Shown here: positions 34,650-43,438 of the stretch, in pieces
Layout: every line of letters begins with the position of its first letter
Position numbering within the stretch: position 1 is the stretch's first letter
Assembly (NCBI GenBank): GCA_018000995.1
Contig: JAGNIU010000023.1
Coordinates: forward strand, 1-49,152
DNA length: 49,152 bases
From: Bacteroidia bacterium
Lineage (GTDB): Bacteria; Bacteroidota; Bacteroidia; B-17B0; Aurantibacillaceae
Direction of reading: 5' to 3'
Program-made: the position numbers and the translations under genes
The notes under the pieces: generated by a model
The model's database searches: none
Seen by the model: the letters and a program-made list of their open reading frames with translations, nothing else
Told to the model about the DNA's origin: nothing

Positions 34650-34663
34650 GTAACAATTGTTAC
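34650..34663. promoter_or_regulatory. Perfect 14-bp palindrome, candidate operator of the multicopper oxidase gene
   Basis: GTAACAATTGTTAC is perfectly self-complementary, with a further GGTA/TACC pair around it. It lies about 48 bases upstream of the likely -7 element (TATATTTT, 34711-34718) and 67 bases before the ATG at 34730. The TGTAA-N6-TTACc arrangement resembles dyads of CRP/FNR-superfamily regulators; the cognate factor is not in the window. Confidence 0.45.
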
Positions 34664-34710
34664 CAAGAAACAAATGAGTTTCTATTACCTTTCAGTTCTG
34701 AAACCGAAAC

Positions 34711-34718
34711 TATATTTT
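34711..34718 (+). promoter_or_regulatory. Probable -7 promoter element of the multicopper oxidase gene
   Basis: TATATTTT differs from TAnnTTTG only at the last base and ends 11 bases before the ATG. Confidence 0.35.
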
Positions 34719-34729
34719 ATAATACTCTT

Positions 34730-36448
34730 ATGAAAAAACTATTACTAATTTTTGGCGTTCTTGTTTTAATAAATCAAAACCTAAAGTCGCAAAATCTTAT
34801 AGCCATACCGGATACAATTTCGGGAACCAATTTTAATTTAAATATTTACGACACTACAAACGTATTTTATACGGGTTTTGTAACTAATACGTTTGGGATT
34901 AACGCCAAATATCTTGGTCCAACTTTATTTTTGAACCAGGGCGATTCAGTTAGCATGAACGTAAACAATCAGTTAATGGATACCACTACTATTCATTGGC
35001 ATGGTTTACATGTTTCGGCAAAAAATGATGGAGGCCCCCACACAGTAATTCCTCCAAACACAATTTGGAATCCAAAATTTAAAGTACGCGATCATGCTGC
35101 GATGTATTGGTATCATCCACATTTACACATGATGACGAACATGCATGCTTCTTTAGGTGCAGCGGGTGTAATTATTGTTCGTGATACAACAGAAAGAAAA
35201 CTGAATTTACCTCGTCGTTATGGCATTGATGATTTTCCATTAGTAATTCAATCAAAATGTTTCGACGCTACTAAGCAAATTATAATTGATAATGCTTATG
35301 ATAGCGTGATGATGGTAAACGGAACTGTTAAAGGTTATTTACCCACACCCGCCCAAGTTGTTCGTTTGCGATTACTAAATGCATCTTCTGAACGAGTTTA
35401 TAATATAGGTTTTCAAGGTAGCTTAACTTTTCATCAAATAGGAACTGATGGCGGTTTATTAAATGCACCGGTTGCATTAACACGATTAAGACTCGCACCT
35501 GGCGAACGAGCTGATATCTTAATTGATTTTGCAGGTAAAGTGGGGCAGTCTATTAATTTAATGAGTTATGCCTCTGAATTTCCGAATGCCATTTATGGTG
35601 CTTTGCAGCCGGGTATGGGTCCGGGCCAGGTAATTCCCGGCTATACATCAAATATTTTAAACGGAGCAAACTTTAATATAATGACATTTAGTGTTGTGGC
35701 ACAAACTACAGCCCCTGTTACCACAATACCATCAACGCTTATTGTAAATAATCCATGGGTAGTTGGAAGTGCGAATGCATTTAAAACACTGCAATTTTCG
35801 CCGGTGAATATGGGGCCAACTGCCATTCAAGGACCGTTTTTAATTAATAATGTAAGTTTTGATATGGATGTTATAAATTATACTATTCCGTATAATAATA
35901 TTGAAGTTTGGACTTTGGATAATCAATCGCCAATAGCACATCCATTTCATATACACGATATACAATTTTATATTACAGAGATTAACGGATTACTTCCTCC
36001 ACCAAATATGACAGGTAGAAAAGATGTGGTGTTAGTTCCGGCCGGACAAACTGTAAAATTCATTACCAAATTCGAAACTTTTTGTGATTCAACAGGAGAG
36101 TATATGTACCACTGCCATATGTTGCCACATGAAGATGATGGAATGATGGGACAATTTGTTGTGAAATGTCCACTTGGTATTGGAGTAAATGAATTAAGCG
36201 CTATTGATGATGATATTTCAATATTTCCCAATCCTACTTCTAATAAAATTAATATTAAACGTAATAGTAGTGAAACTATATTGGGTGTAGAAATTTTAGA
36301 TTATTCAGGTAAATTAATTTATTCAGAAAGTAAAATAAACTCTAATAAAGTGGAACTAGATTTAGGTACTAATGCTTCAGGAATATATTTCTTAAAAATA
36401 AAATTAGAAGAAGGTTTTGTTTACAGAAAAGTAAGTTTAACAAAATAA
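34730..36448 (+). CDS. Multicopper oxidase with T9SS type A sorting domain
   Basis: 572 aa. Signal peptide about 1-20. All four copper-binding motifs are intact: HWHG (residues 89-92), WYHPHLH (about 127), HPFHIHD in the third cupredoxin domain and YHCHMLPHEDDGMM, which contains the type 1 copper Cys. The order is that of three-domain CueO/CotA-like oxidases that couple substrate oxidation to reduction of O2 to water. The final 90 residues are a T9SS sorting domain (SIFPNPTSNKINI and a SGIYFLKI ending), so the enzyme should be exported to the surface. The natural substrate (metal ion or phenolic) is unknown. A 14-bp palindrome upstream may be an operator. Confidence 0.9.
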   Translation: MKKLLLIFGVLVLINQNLKSQNLIAIPDTISGTNFNLNIYDTTNVFYTGFVTNTFGINAKYLGPTLFLNQGDSVSMNVNNQLMDTTTIHWHGLHVSAKNDGGPHTVIPPNTIWNPKFKVRDHAAMYWYHPHLHMMTNMHASLGAAGVIIVRDTTERKLNLPRRYGIDDFPLVIQSKCFDATKQIIIDNAYDSVMMVNGTVKGYLPTPAQVVRLRLLNASSERVYNIGFQGSLTFHQIGTDGGLLNAPVALTRLRLAPGERADILIDFAGKVGQSINLMSYASEFPNAIYGALQPGMGPGQVIPGYTSNILNGANFNIMTFSVVAQTTAPVTTIPSTLIVNNPWVVGSANAFKTLQFSPVNMGPTAIQGPFLINNVSFDMDVINYTIPYNNIEVWTLDNQSPIAHPFHIHDIQFYITEINGLLPPPNMTGRKDVVLVPAGQTVKFITKFETFCDSTGEYMYHCHMLPHEDDGMMGQFVVKCPLGIGVNELSAIDDDISIFPNPTSNKINIKRNSSETILGVEILDYSGKLIYSESKINSNKVELDLGTNASGIYFLKIKLEEGFVYRKVSLTK

Positions 36449-36581
36449 TACTACAAAAATTTTAGCGGGGAATATTCTCGCCAAAAATTAAATCATAAAT
36501 TAAGTAGGGCAGAAGTACTGCTGTAAGACAAACGCTGAAAATTAGTGCAAGGGTATTAAAAACAGCAGTTTTTATAATGTT

Positions 36582-36611
36582 AAAAGGCATAGCTTGTGTA
36601 TCTATGCTTTT
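36582..36611 (-). terminator. Possible terminator hairpin of the lipoprotein-CotH operon
   Basis: On the minus strand AAAAGCATAG pairs with CTATGCCTTTT (one bulged base) around a nine-base loop, 29 bases after the stop of the CotH gene. A second A/T-flanked hairpin at 36456-36487 lies between the convergent genes. The rest of the 192-base interval shows nothing else. Confidence 0.4.
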
Positions 36612-36640
36612 GACTCAGAAATAAGAGAAAGGTTTAATTA

Positions 36641-38224
36641 TTATTCGATAATTATTTTTGCTCTTCCAATTCTTCCATCACCATCTTGTTTTAGGAGTAG
36701 GTAAAAACCGGGTGGGATAGTGGTTAATTCTAATCTGAAAGTAGTTCCTGTCATGATTTCGAAAGGGGATAAGTAAAATGTGTTTCCTGTTGAGCTGATT
36801 AATTTAAACTGCGCATATTCAAAACCTGAACCTTCATTTTTAATTTCAATATAATCATGTGCAGGGTTTGGAAATACATTTAAAGTATAAAGTCCTGTAT
36901 TTTTAATCTCACACGATTTTTCCCAGGCGTTTAATTGTTTTACCACCCATTCGCGTTGCATTTGTATAAAAGGGAATATACCGGGATAACGAATCCGTAA
37001 AACAAAAGAAGATTTAGTCATCGAAACCACATCTTCATTATCCTCAGTAAGTGATTTTTCAAAAGAAGTATAAGAGTTTAAACGATTAGGGTCGTTTCTG
37101 TAAGTCTCATCAATTAACTTATGCCAACGTAAAATAGTGGGACCCAAATTATCTAAATTAAATTTGGTTTGAATAAATTCACAAGCGTAACTCAGGTATT
37201 CATTTTTATAGTCTTCGTATTGAAATATTTTTTTTAATAACGGACGTTCATCAATTTGAGGTGTTGGAATCAAATAACCTTCCAGTATAGTTGTGCCACT
37301 TAATACTTTTATATCCTGGAAGGTTTCGTTCATATCCCAAGGTATCCATCTGAATTTTCCATCTGGATGCTCGTATAAATAGTAATTATTCCCACCGCCC
37401 CAATAACTATCCCAACTACGAACACATTTTTCAACTGCTAAAGCTTTTAAGTAACTGTGAATATCAAAACGATTTTCTAATTGCTGCTTAAAATCATCTC
37501 CACTGTAATTATTTAAAAAGTCGACAAAATTAATGAAGCCGGTCCAGTCATCAACATCTTCATTGGTTGTCAATTTCATGCCTTGGTCTTTATATTTTTG
37601 TTTATCGTCTCCCTGCCAATTGAGTGGAACAGAAGCGCCACGATCGGTTTTATAAAGATTGCCATCGTTATTAATACCGCTACCATATTTTGATGTCAAA
37701 AATGTTTTATCAACGTTCTCAATCATTAAATGCAAACCAATATATTCATCATTCACCCAAACTTTTGCAAAGGCAGTGCGTGAAGCGTTTAGTCCTGCAT
37801 CGCGCATTAATTTATTGCAAGCCGCATCATGCATTAAGGAAGGATCGTTAATGAAGATATTGAGGTTTAATTTTTTTAGACCATTAAAAGTTTGATTGTT
37901 ATTGTATTCATCAAAAGCTATTTTCAATGGATTCTTTCTTCCAAAATTAGCAAGTGTGTTCGATGCATTTCCTTTTTCGCGGAAGCCACAACTGTAAGTA
38001 GTAATACCATCAAAAGTAACATCGCAGGGATGATATATTTCAGGATACAATTCAGGATTAGTGATGTTGTTTTTAAAATCTGTTTCTAATGTTGTGAACC
38101 AATCCGCTAAGGGAGTTGTAATGCGAATTTCATGAATGATAGAATCATTAAACACAATAGCGCCCGGTTGCCCAAAGCAATTAGCAGTAAAAAGAATAAA
38201 TATGTAAGTAATTATTTTTTTCAT
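36641..38224 (-). CDS. CotH kinase family protein with T9SS sorting domain
   Basis: 527 aa. Signal peptide about 1-18 (CFGQ). The CotH domain spans about 25-400 and shows the family blocks FREKGNASNT, PLKIAFDEYN, KKLNLNIFINDPSLMHD, EYIGLHLMIENVDKTFL and the active-site-like WIPWDMNETF. Spore-coat CotH is an atypical protein kinase; in Bacteroidota, secreted CotH proteins are frequent and their targets unknown. C-terminal residues from about 440 (LNVFPNPAHDYIEI, ending GFYLLLKQDG) are a T9SS-like sorting domain. The start overlaps the lipoprotein gene by four bases (ATGA), so they form a two-gene operon. Confidence 0.87.
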   Translation of the reverse strand: MKKIITYIFILFTANCFGQPGAIVFNDSIIHEIRITTPLADWFTTLETDFKNNITNPELYPEIYHPCDVTFDGITTYSCGFREKGNASNTLANFGRKNPLKIAFDEYNNNQTFNGLKKLNLNIFINDPSLMHDAACNKLMRDAGLNASRTAFAKVWVNDEYIGLHLMIENVDKTFLTSKYGSGINNDGNLYKTDRGASVPLNWQGDDKQKYKDQGMKLTTNEDVDDWTGFINFVDFLNNYSGDDFKQQLENRFDIHSYLKALAVEKCVRSWDSYWGGGNNYYLYEHPDGKFRWIPWDMNETFQDIKVLSGTTILEGYLIPTPQIDERPLLKKIFQYEDYKNEYLSYACEFIQTKFNLDNLGPTILRWHKLIDETYRNDPNRLNSYTSFEKSLTEDNEDVVSMTKSSFVLRIRYPGIFPFIQMQREWVVKQLNAWEKSCEIKNTGLYTLNVFPNPAHDYIEIKNEGSGFEYAQFKLISSTGNTFYLSPFEIMTGTTFRLELTTIPPGFYLLLKQDGDGRIGRAKIIIE

Positions 38225-38955
38225 TGTCCGTAAATACGGTGTTGTGTATTCAAGTAATTGTAACGTTTCTTAAAATTCTTACGCATAAAATGAAAGCCCA
38301 GACTAAAATTAGAGCCAATGGAAGAATTTTTATTAGCGAGATTAAGTTGTAAGCCAAACTTAAAATGAACGCGCACATGAGCTGCTAATCTTAATTCGTA
38401 ACCGGTAAATGGTTCCAATGTAGCTTGAGCACCATTATTGTTTTTAACATTCATTAAATTAAATTCACCACCAACAAAAAAGGAATATTTTTTTAAATAA
38501 GTGGTTTTACCAAGATAACGCTGGTATCCCAAACCGGTTTTTGTGATAGAATAGGGTGTAGCCGGAGAAAAAAGTTGAGTAAAGTAAAAAAGATTGTTAC
38601 TTCTTAAAGCATATCCGATTTTAAATTGAAATCCCGCAGCATTTCCACTCATCGATTCATTACGGAATACAGAAAAATAAGGAATGTTATAGTAACCTAA
38701 ATTGGCACCTACAAAAACAGTTTTAAATCTCTTACCTACAACGGTGTCTATGTCGGCCCACTTTATAACAGTAATAGATTCATCAATTTTTCTCAATTTT
38801 AATTTGGTTGAATCACTTTCGGTGATGGTGCCGGTTAAAGAGTTTTCATCTTTTAAAATAATTTCGTCGGTAATACCCCTTTTGTAGTTAACGCAACTGC
38901 TCAATAAACTTAAAGCAGAAAAGGTGAGTAAAAGATAATTTAATGCAGATTTCAT
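38221..38955 (-). CDS. Lipoprotein of unknown function, probably beta-barrel-like
   Basis: 244 aa. The N-terminus MKSALNYLLLTFSALSLLSSC is a lipoprotein signal with lipobox LSSC. Residues about 35-75 (DENSLTGTITESDSTKLKLRK) resemble a small beta domain, and the rest alternates aromatic and polar residues (GFQFKIGYALRSNNLFYFTQ, SLGFHFMRKNF), as in outer-membrane beta-barrels. I do not recognise a family. Being coupled by a four-base overlap to the CotH gene suggests a shared surface-related process. Confidence 0.6.
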   Translation of the reverse strand: MKSALNYLLLTFSALSLLSSCVNYKRGITDEIILKDENSLTGTITESDSTKLKLRKIDESITVIKWADIDTVVGKRFKTVFVGANLGYYNIPYFSVFRNESMSGNAAGFQFKIGYALRSNNLFYFTQLFSPATPYSITKTGLGYQRYLGKTTYLKKYSFFVGGEFNLMNVKNNNGAQATLEPFTGYELRLAAHVRVHFKFGLQLNLANKNSSIGSNFSLGFHFMRKNFKKRYNYLNTQHRIYGQ

Positions 38956-39039
38956 AAGCCTATAACCAAATATACAATTTTATTAGGTTTGACGCGGAAA
39001 TAGGGCTTAAGTTTAAGGGAGGAATAGTAATATTTTCAT

Positions 39040-39047
39040 TAATTTTG
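39040..39047 (+). promoter_or_regulatory. -7 promoter element very close to a start codon
   Basis: TAATTTTG matches TAnnTTTG and ends only four bases before the ATG at 39052. With the usual 5-7 base spacing, transcription would begin at or next to the start codon, giving a leaderless or near-leaderless mRNA. Confidence 0.45.
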
Positions 39048-39051
39048 CCCA

Positions 39052-39528
39052 ATGAGCCAACAACAAGAAAAACCCTATTTCGACCCTGAATCCTTAAAAA
39101 AATTAATTGCCTCTGAAGGAAAGGAAGTAAAAGCTATACTTTGCTATTTATGGCAAAACTCCATCAATAAAAATGATGTTGTTGAGCTGATTGATGTTTT
39201 TGAAATTCTATTCACCGATAATTACCGACTCTCACTTTGCAGTAACATGGATAATACCGGACTGGAAGCAATTGCTTACGATTATGCAGCCGAAAAAAAG
39301 GAAATAGAAAAAGAACACGGCGATAGAATAAAAGTTTATGGTGTTGTAGCTTCCGGCACCAAAATGTGGGAAGATGTTATCGGAAAAAAATTAGAGACCG
39401 TTCAATTAACTAAAGAAGACGGAAATTACCTAAGCGACGCCGTAGTATTTAATTTTGGAGAAGAACGCCGCGTAGTTTCAATTAGTCCGCTAGATGGCTT
39501 GATAATTGATTTTTACGAAGAAGATTAG
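39052..39528 (+). CDS. Conserved hypothetical cytosolic protein
   Basis: 158 aa, acidic, no signal peptide or membrane segment. The N-terminal half is predicted helical (PESLKKLIASEGKEVKAILC), and the C-terminal half contains beta strands (VVFNFGEERRVVSISPLDGLIIDFYEED). I do not recognise the family. The gene is a single unit with a close -7 element upstream and a hairpin repeat directly downstream, convergent with the TonB-domain gene. Confidence 0.65.
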   Translation: MSQQQEKPYFDPESLKKLIASEGKEVKAILCYLWQNSINKNDVVELIDVFEILFTDNYRLSLCSNMDNTGLEAIAYDYAAEKKEIEKEHGDRIKVYGVVASGTKMWEDVIGKKLETVQLTKEDGNYLSDAVVFNFGEERRVVSISPLDGLIIDFYEED

Positions 39529-39533
39529 ATAAG

Positions 39534-39608
39534 TACGAGTTACGAAGTCCGATTGACGAGGAATGAAGTTTTTATGTTTCAAATTCGTCCTTCGTCAATC
39601 GTAACTCC
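39534..39608. repeat. Imperfect hairpin related to the arms of the four-helix-bundle cassette
   Basis: Left arm GAGTTACGAAGTCCGATTGAC (39537 onward) and right arm TTCGTCAATCGTAACTCC (39591-39608) are near-complementary around a short loop. The right arm shares TTCGTCAATCGTAA with the repeat at 29822-29838. No gene lies between the arms, so this looks like an empty or deleted copy of the element carrying the four-helix-bundle gene. Confidence 0.75.
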
Positions 39609-39613
39609 AAATT

Positions 39614-40396
39614 CTACTGCTGTCCACTTGAATTATCTTTATTAATGTTCTTTAAATTAAAAGTAATAGGATAGGTTACTTTATAACGTACGTATTTTCC
39701 GTTTTTTTCTGCGGGTTTCCATTTTAATAATTGTACAACGCGAATAGCTTCTTCGGTGCAACCTGCATTGACTTGTTTAATGGCTTTTATGTTACTTACA
39801 AAACCATTGGTTTCTACTATAAATGTTAACTGAACAGTTCCCTCTACGTTTTGTGTTTTTGCAACGCTTGGGTATTCTATGTTTTCTAAAATAAATTCAG
39901 TAAGTGCCTCTTCACCTTTATAATATTCCGGCGATTTGTCGGCGACTTCGTAAATGGTGAATGTACTGTCTTGTGCTTTAGTTAAATTACTTTTTAATTT
40001 TTTACGTTCTTTTAAACTCTCTTTGTATTTCTCTCCGTTAAATACCATAGTAATCGAACCGTAGGCATCTACATTAATCCCACCAACTTTCCCCGGCTCA
40101 AATAATAAAAAGTTTAAAATGCGTTTACTTTCTGTTTGATAGTATTCATCGTATTTATCTTTAAAAAACGGATCAATGGCTTTACCGTCTTTTGTCACAG
40201 TAAAATAAATAGTGACTAATTTATCATCCACCCAAATTAATTTTGGTGGCACAATTAACTGCGTGTAAATAATGTGGTCTAATTGTTTTTTACCGCCGAT
40301 GTTAACGGGAGCAGGGTCGGGGTTTAACTCCACTTTTACTTGTGAGCTTAAACTTAGAAATAAACTCAAGCTAATTAAGATTAAAATTCTATTCAT
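39614..40396 (-). CDS. Energy transducer TonB-type protein (TonB C-terminal domain)
   Basis: 260 aa with a hydrophobic N-terminus (1-18, ILILISLSLFLSLSSQ) that reads as a signal peptide more than a TonB membrane anchor. No proline-rich spacer is seen. The C-terminal about 90 residues are a TonB_C domain: YPSVAKTQNVEGTVQLTFIV, a central VNAGCTEEAIRVVQLLKWKPA and VTYPITFNL. Such short TonB-box proteins are common in Bacteroidota and may not transduce energy. The start overlaps the end of prmC by eight bases, so it is co-transcribed. Confidence 0.8.
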   Translation of the reverse strand: MNRILILISLSLFLSLSSQVKVELNPDPAPVNIGGKKQLDHIIYTQLIVPPKLIWVDDKLVTIYFTVTKDGKAIDPFFKDKYDEYYQTESKRILNFLLFEPGKVGGINVDAYGSITMVFNGEKYKESLKERKKLKSNLTKAQDSTFTIYEVADKSPEYYKGEEALTEFILENIEYPSVAKTQNVEGTVQLTFIVETNGFVSNIKAIKQVNAGCTEEAIRVVQLLKWKPAEKNGKYVRYKVTYPITFNLKNINKDNSSGQQ

Positions 40397-41270
40397 GTTT
40401 TATGGCTTTTAAAAAGCGGGTATTGCCCGATAAATCTTTTATTAAAATAACTTGTTCAAATAAATTACTTTTCTCTGCCAACTGTTTAATTTCGTTGGCG
40501 AATAAAGGGTTTAATTCAAAATATAATTTTCCTCCTGCGTTTAAATGATATTTACAAAGTTCAATTATTCTTCTGTAAAAAATCGTAGCGTCATTGTCCT
40601 CAACAAACAAAGCGATATTAGGTTCATTATTTTTTACACGCTCATGCATTTGCGAAGCTTCTGCTTTTGCAATGTAAGGCGGATTGCTTACTATAATATC
40701 ATAAGTATCCAAAACGTATTCAGCTTCTTGTTTTAAGATATCACTTTGGTTAAAAAGAACTGTAGTTTTATTCAGCAAAGCATTTTGTTGAGCCACTTGT
40801 AAAGCCTCCTGAGAAATATCAATTGCCGCTACATTGGCTTCCGGTAATTTATGTTTTAGTGTTATAGGAATACATCCGCTGCCGGTTCCAATATCTAAAA
40901 TATCAAGAGTGGTTTCATTTCCCTTTAAACAATCGTTTAAAATTAGTTCAACTAACTCTTCTGTTTCAGGTCTCGGAATTAAAACGTGCGGGTTCACTTT
41001 AAAAGTTAATCCGTAAAAAACAGTCTCACCCAAAATATATTGTAATGGAATGTTTTTCTTTAAATCTTTACAGCAATCGTATAATTTTAAAAGGTCGCTC
41101 TGATTTAAATTTTCGTTCTTTCTAGTGGTAATATCAATGGGAGAAAAATTTAAATAATGTTTACAAGCTTGTTGTATCAACGAATTAATTTCTTCCGGTT
41201 CGTAAACAGAGGAAAGTTCAGTCTTGTAAAAAGCAATTAAATCCTGTAGTTTATTAGAGGCAACGCGCAT
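40389..41270 (-). CDS. prmC: Peptide chain release factor N5-glutamine methyltransferase
   Basis: 293 aa. PrmC methylates the Gln of the GGQ motif in release factors RF1/RF2. SAM motif I DIGTGSGCI (126-134) and the catalytic NPPY (196-199, SNPPYIA) are intact; the N-terminal helical domain with IPLQYILGETVFYGL and VLIPRPETEELVE is typical. It lies two bases after the stop of the subtilase gene and overlaps the TonB-domain gene, forming a minus-strand run. Confidence 0.95.
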   Translation of the reverse strand: MRVASNKLQDLIAFYKTELSSVYEPEEINSLIQQACKHYLNFSPIDITTRKNENLNQSDLLKLYDCCKDLKKNIPLQYILGETVFYGLTFKVNPHVLIPRPETEELVELILNDCLKGNETTLDILDIGTGSGCIPITLKHKLPEANVAAIDISQEALQVAQQNALLNKTTVLFNQSDILKQEAEYVLDTYDIIVSNPPYIAKAEASQMHERVKNNEPNIALFVEDNDATIFYRRIIELCKYHLNAGGKLYFELNPLFANEIKQLAEKSNLFEQVILIKDLSGNTRFLKAIKHE

Positions 41271-41272
41271 TG

Positions 41273-43384
41273 TTAGTCGACAGCAATTATTTTAAAATTG
41301 TCTTCGTAATTATCAGATTTTATATTTACAAAATAAACTCCGGCAGCGCGCATCAATTTTCTGTTTAAAATATACTCATCAGAATTTATTTTATCTTCAA
41401 AAATTAATTCACCAATAGCATTAAACACTTTTAAATTACCTTTTATGTTTCCTTTTAATTTAATTTTTATTTCCTGATTAAAAGGATTTGGATAAATAGT
41501 AGCGTCAGAAACTAAATTGTGATTATCAATCCCGGTAGAAGCTAAAGCACAAGTAAAAGTACTGAAGCCGTCTAATTTACCATAACCAAATTTGTAATTC
41601 GGTAAAGTACCAGTCCAACCATCACTATAAGTACAATTGATTATAGCTTGACGTATTTGTTTGTTATTGTAGGTAGGAAATGCTTGTAAAAACAAAGCCG
41701 CTAAACCAGTTACTACAGGCGATGCTGCTGATGTACCGCCCCCAATAACATGAAAACTTCCTTGCGCAACTGCAGCAGGTGCAGCACTAATTAACCCGGC
41801 CTGCATACCTAATGCCATTGCCGAAAATATACAAGCGCCAGAAGCCGCCACTTCCGGTTTTTGTCGGTTGTCGCGTGTTGGACCAGCACTGCTGCTTATT
41901 GCTAATTGCCCGCCTGTTTCAGGAGTCACTTGTAATGTATTAGTTACGTCGTAATAAGATTTTTTATTTACATAGTTTGCTACAGTAATAATTTCGTCAC
42001 TACACTGAAAACTACTTACCATCGATTGAACTGTATCAGGCATCGTGTACTTTGCAATTTTCGGATAGACAGTACTTGTTGGTAATGCTGTTGAGACGAA
42101 ATCAAAGTTCCAAGCATCAAATTTTCCTGTTCCGTTACTTTCAACACGCCACAAATAATTTAATGAATCGGCTGTAATTCTAAGATATAATTCATAAACA
42201 CCATAACTATTTATACTAGCCGAACTACGAACTAAACCAATACGATTGTTATTGTATTTAAGTGTATCGGTTTTTGTAGTGAAACCATAATTGTAATTTT
42301 TGAAAGTAATTCTTCCAAGATCCTCAAAAGTTGAACGATTCACACCAACCGAATATTTTACATTTTTTATGTTAGCTGTATCGGCATACATCCAGTAATG
42401 TAATGTGCTGTTTCCATTGGTAATCCATGTAAAGTTGGTATCGGCAGGAATTACATTATTTTGTGTATGGAATTTAATATTCCCACCATTACCCGCAGCA
42501 GCTACCATAGCACGACCGGGAATATTTGAAATTTGCGCATCAATTAATTTCGCTTCGGTATCTGTACCATCATGACTACCATAATAATCTCCAACACTTG
42601 CATTAATTACAAAAGGTTTGCCGGCAGCTGTTGCTTTATTAATAATGTATTGAACAGCGTCGGCAATTGTTGGTCCGGGCATTCCGAAACTTAAAGCAAC
42701 TACAATAATTTCTGCTCTTGGTGCAACACCTTCATGAGTTCCTGTAGCTAATCCGTTTCCGGTTGCAATTCCGCTTACGTGAGTTCCGTGACCGTAATTT
42801 GGCATGTCGCTGTGTGTACATAAACTTGCGGTAATTTGTGCGGCTGTCCATTCTTGTCCGTAACCAAATGGTGTTGGAATATTAGTTGGTGAAGAAACCG
42901 TTTGATCCCAAATATAACTGATACGTGTATTGCCAAACGCATCTTTAAAATCCGGATGTTCAAAATCAATTCCGGTATCAATAATTCCTACAATAATTCC
43001 TGTTCCGTCATAAGCAGCAGTTAAAGGCGAGGTTCCTAGTTTTACAGGCTTAATTCTGTTACGGAAAAGCATAGAGTCATTCATTGTTTTTTTGCGGGGT
43101 TCAATATATTCTATAAACGTTGCAATTTTACTTTCAATTAAAGCTGTAATACTTGCTACATTAACGTTAACCGAAGCAATATTACCCGCGTGATATTTTA
43201 CTTTAATACCTAATGTTTTTTCGGCAGCAATAAGTTTTTGAATATCGCCCTGAATTAATACATTAAAGTTCTGTGATGGAAAGTCATTTAAGTAAATTCT
43301 GCTTTTAAGGGAGTTGCTTACGTTTTTCTGCGAATAAGCAGACAAGCACACAAAAAATGATAAAAAGTAAATGATATTGCGCAT
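41273..43384 (-). CDS. Subtilisin-like serine protease (S8) with T9SS type A sorting domain
   Basis: 703 aa. Signal peptide about 1-18 (AYSQ), a short propeptide-like region (about 35-100), then the S8 catalytic domain with Asp136 (GIIDTGID), His202 (GHGTHVSG) and the serine motif GGGTSAASPVVTG. A large insertion with a beta-rich domain separates the His and Ser regions (about residues 290-470), a common feature of bacteroidotal S8 peptidases. The C-terminus carries a T9SS sorting domain (TIYPNPFNQEIKI, ending VYFVNIKSD). It should be secreted and act on external proteins. It lies upstream of prmC, two bases away. Confidence 0.92.
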   Translation of the reverse strand: MRNIIYFLSFFVCLSAYSQKNVSNSLKSRIYLNDFPSQNFNVLIQGDIQKLIAAEKTLGIKVKYHAGNIASVNVNVASITALIESKIATFIEYIEPRKKTMNDSMLFRNRIKPVKLGTSPLTAAYDGTGIIVGIIDTGIDFEHPDFKDAFGNTRISYIWDQTVSSPTNIPTPFGYGQEWTAAQITASLCTHSDMPNYGHGTHVSGIATGNGLATGTHEGVAPRAEIIVVALSFGMPGPTIADAVQYIINKATAAGKPFVINASVGDYYGSHDGTDTEAKLIDAQISNIPGRAMVAAAGNGGNIKFHTQNNVIPADTNFTWITNGNSTLHYWMYADTANIKNVKYSVGVNRSTFEDLGRITFKNYNYGFTTKTDTLKYNNNRIGLVRSSASINSYGVYELYLRITADSLNYLWRVESNGTGKFDAWNFDFVSTALPTSTVYPKIAKYTMPDTVQSMVSSFQCSDEIITVANYVNKKSYYDVTNTLQVTPETGGQLAISSSAGPTRDNRQKPEVAASGACIFSAMALGMQAGLISAAPAAVAQGSFHVIGGGTSAASPVVTGLAALFLQAFPTYNNKQIRQAIINCTYSDGWTGTLPNYKFGYGKLDGFSTFTCALASTGIDNHNLVSDATIYPNPFNQEIKIKLKGNIKGNLKVFNAIGELIFEDKINSDEYILNRKLMRAAGVYFVNIKSDNYEDNFKIIAVD

Positions 43385-43438
43385 ACAGATAAGTGTTAAT
43401 ACGTATAAAATTAAAAAAAATAATCATCTTTGCCTAAT

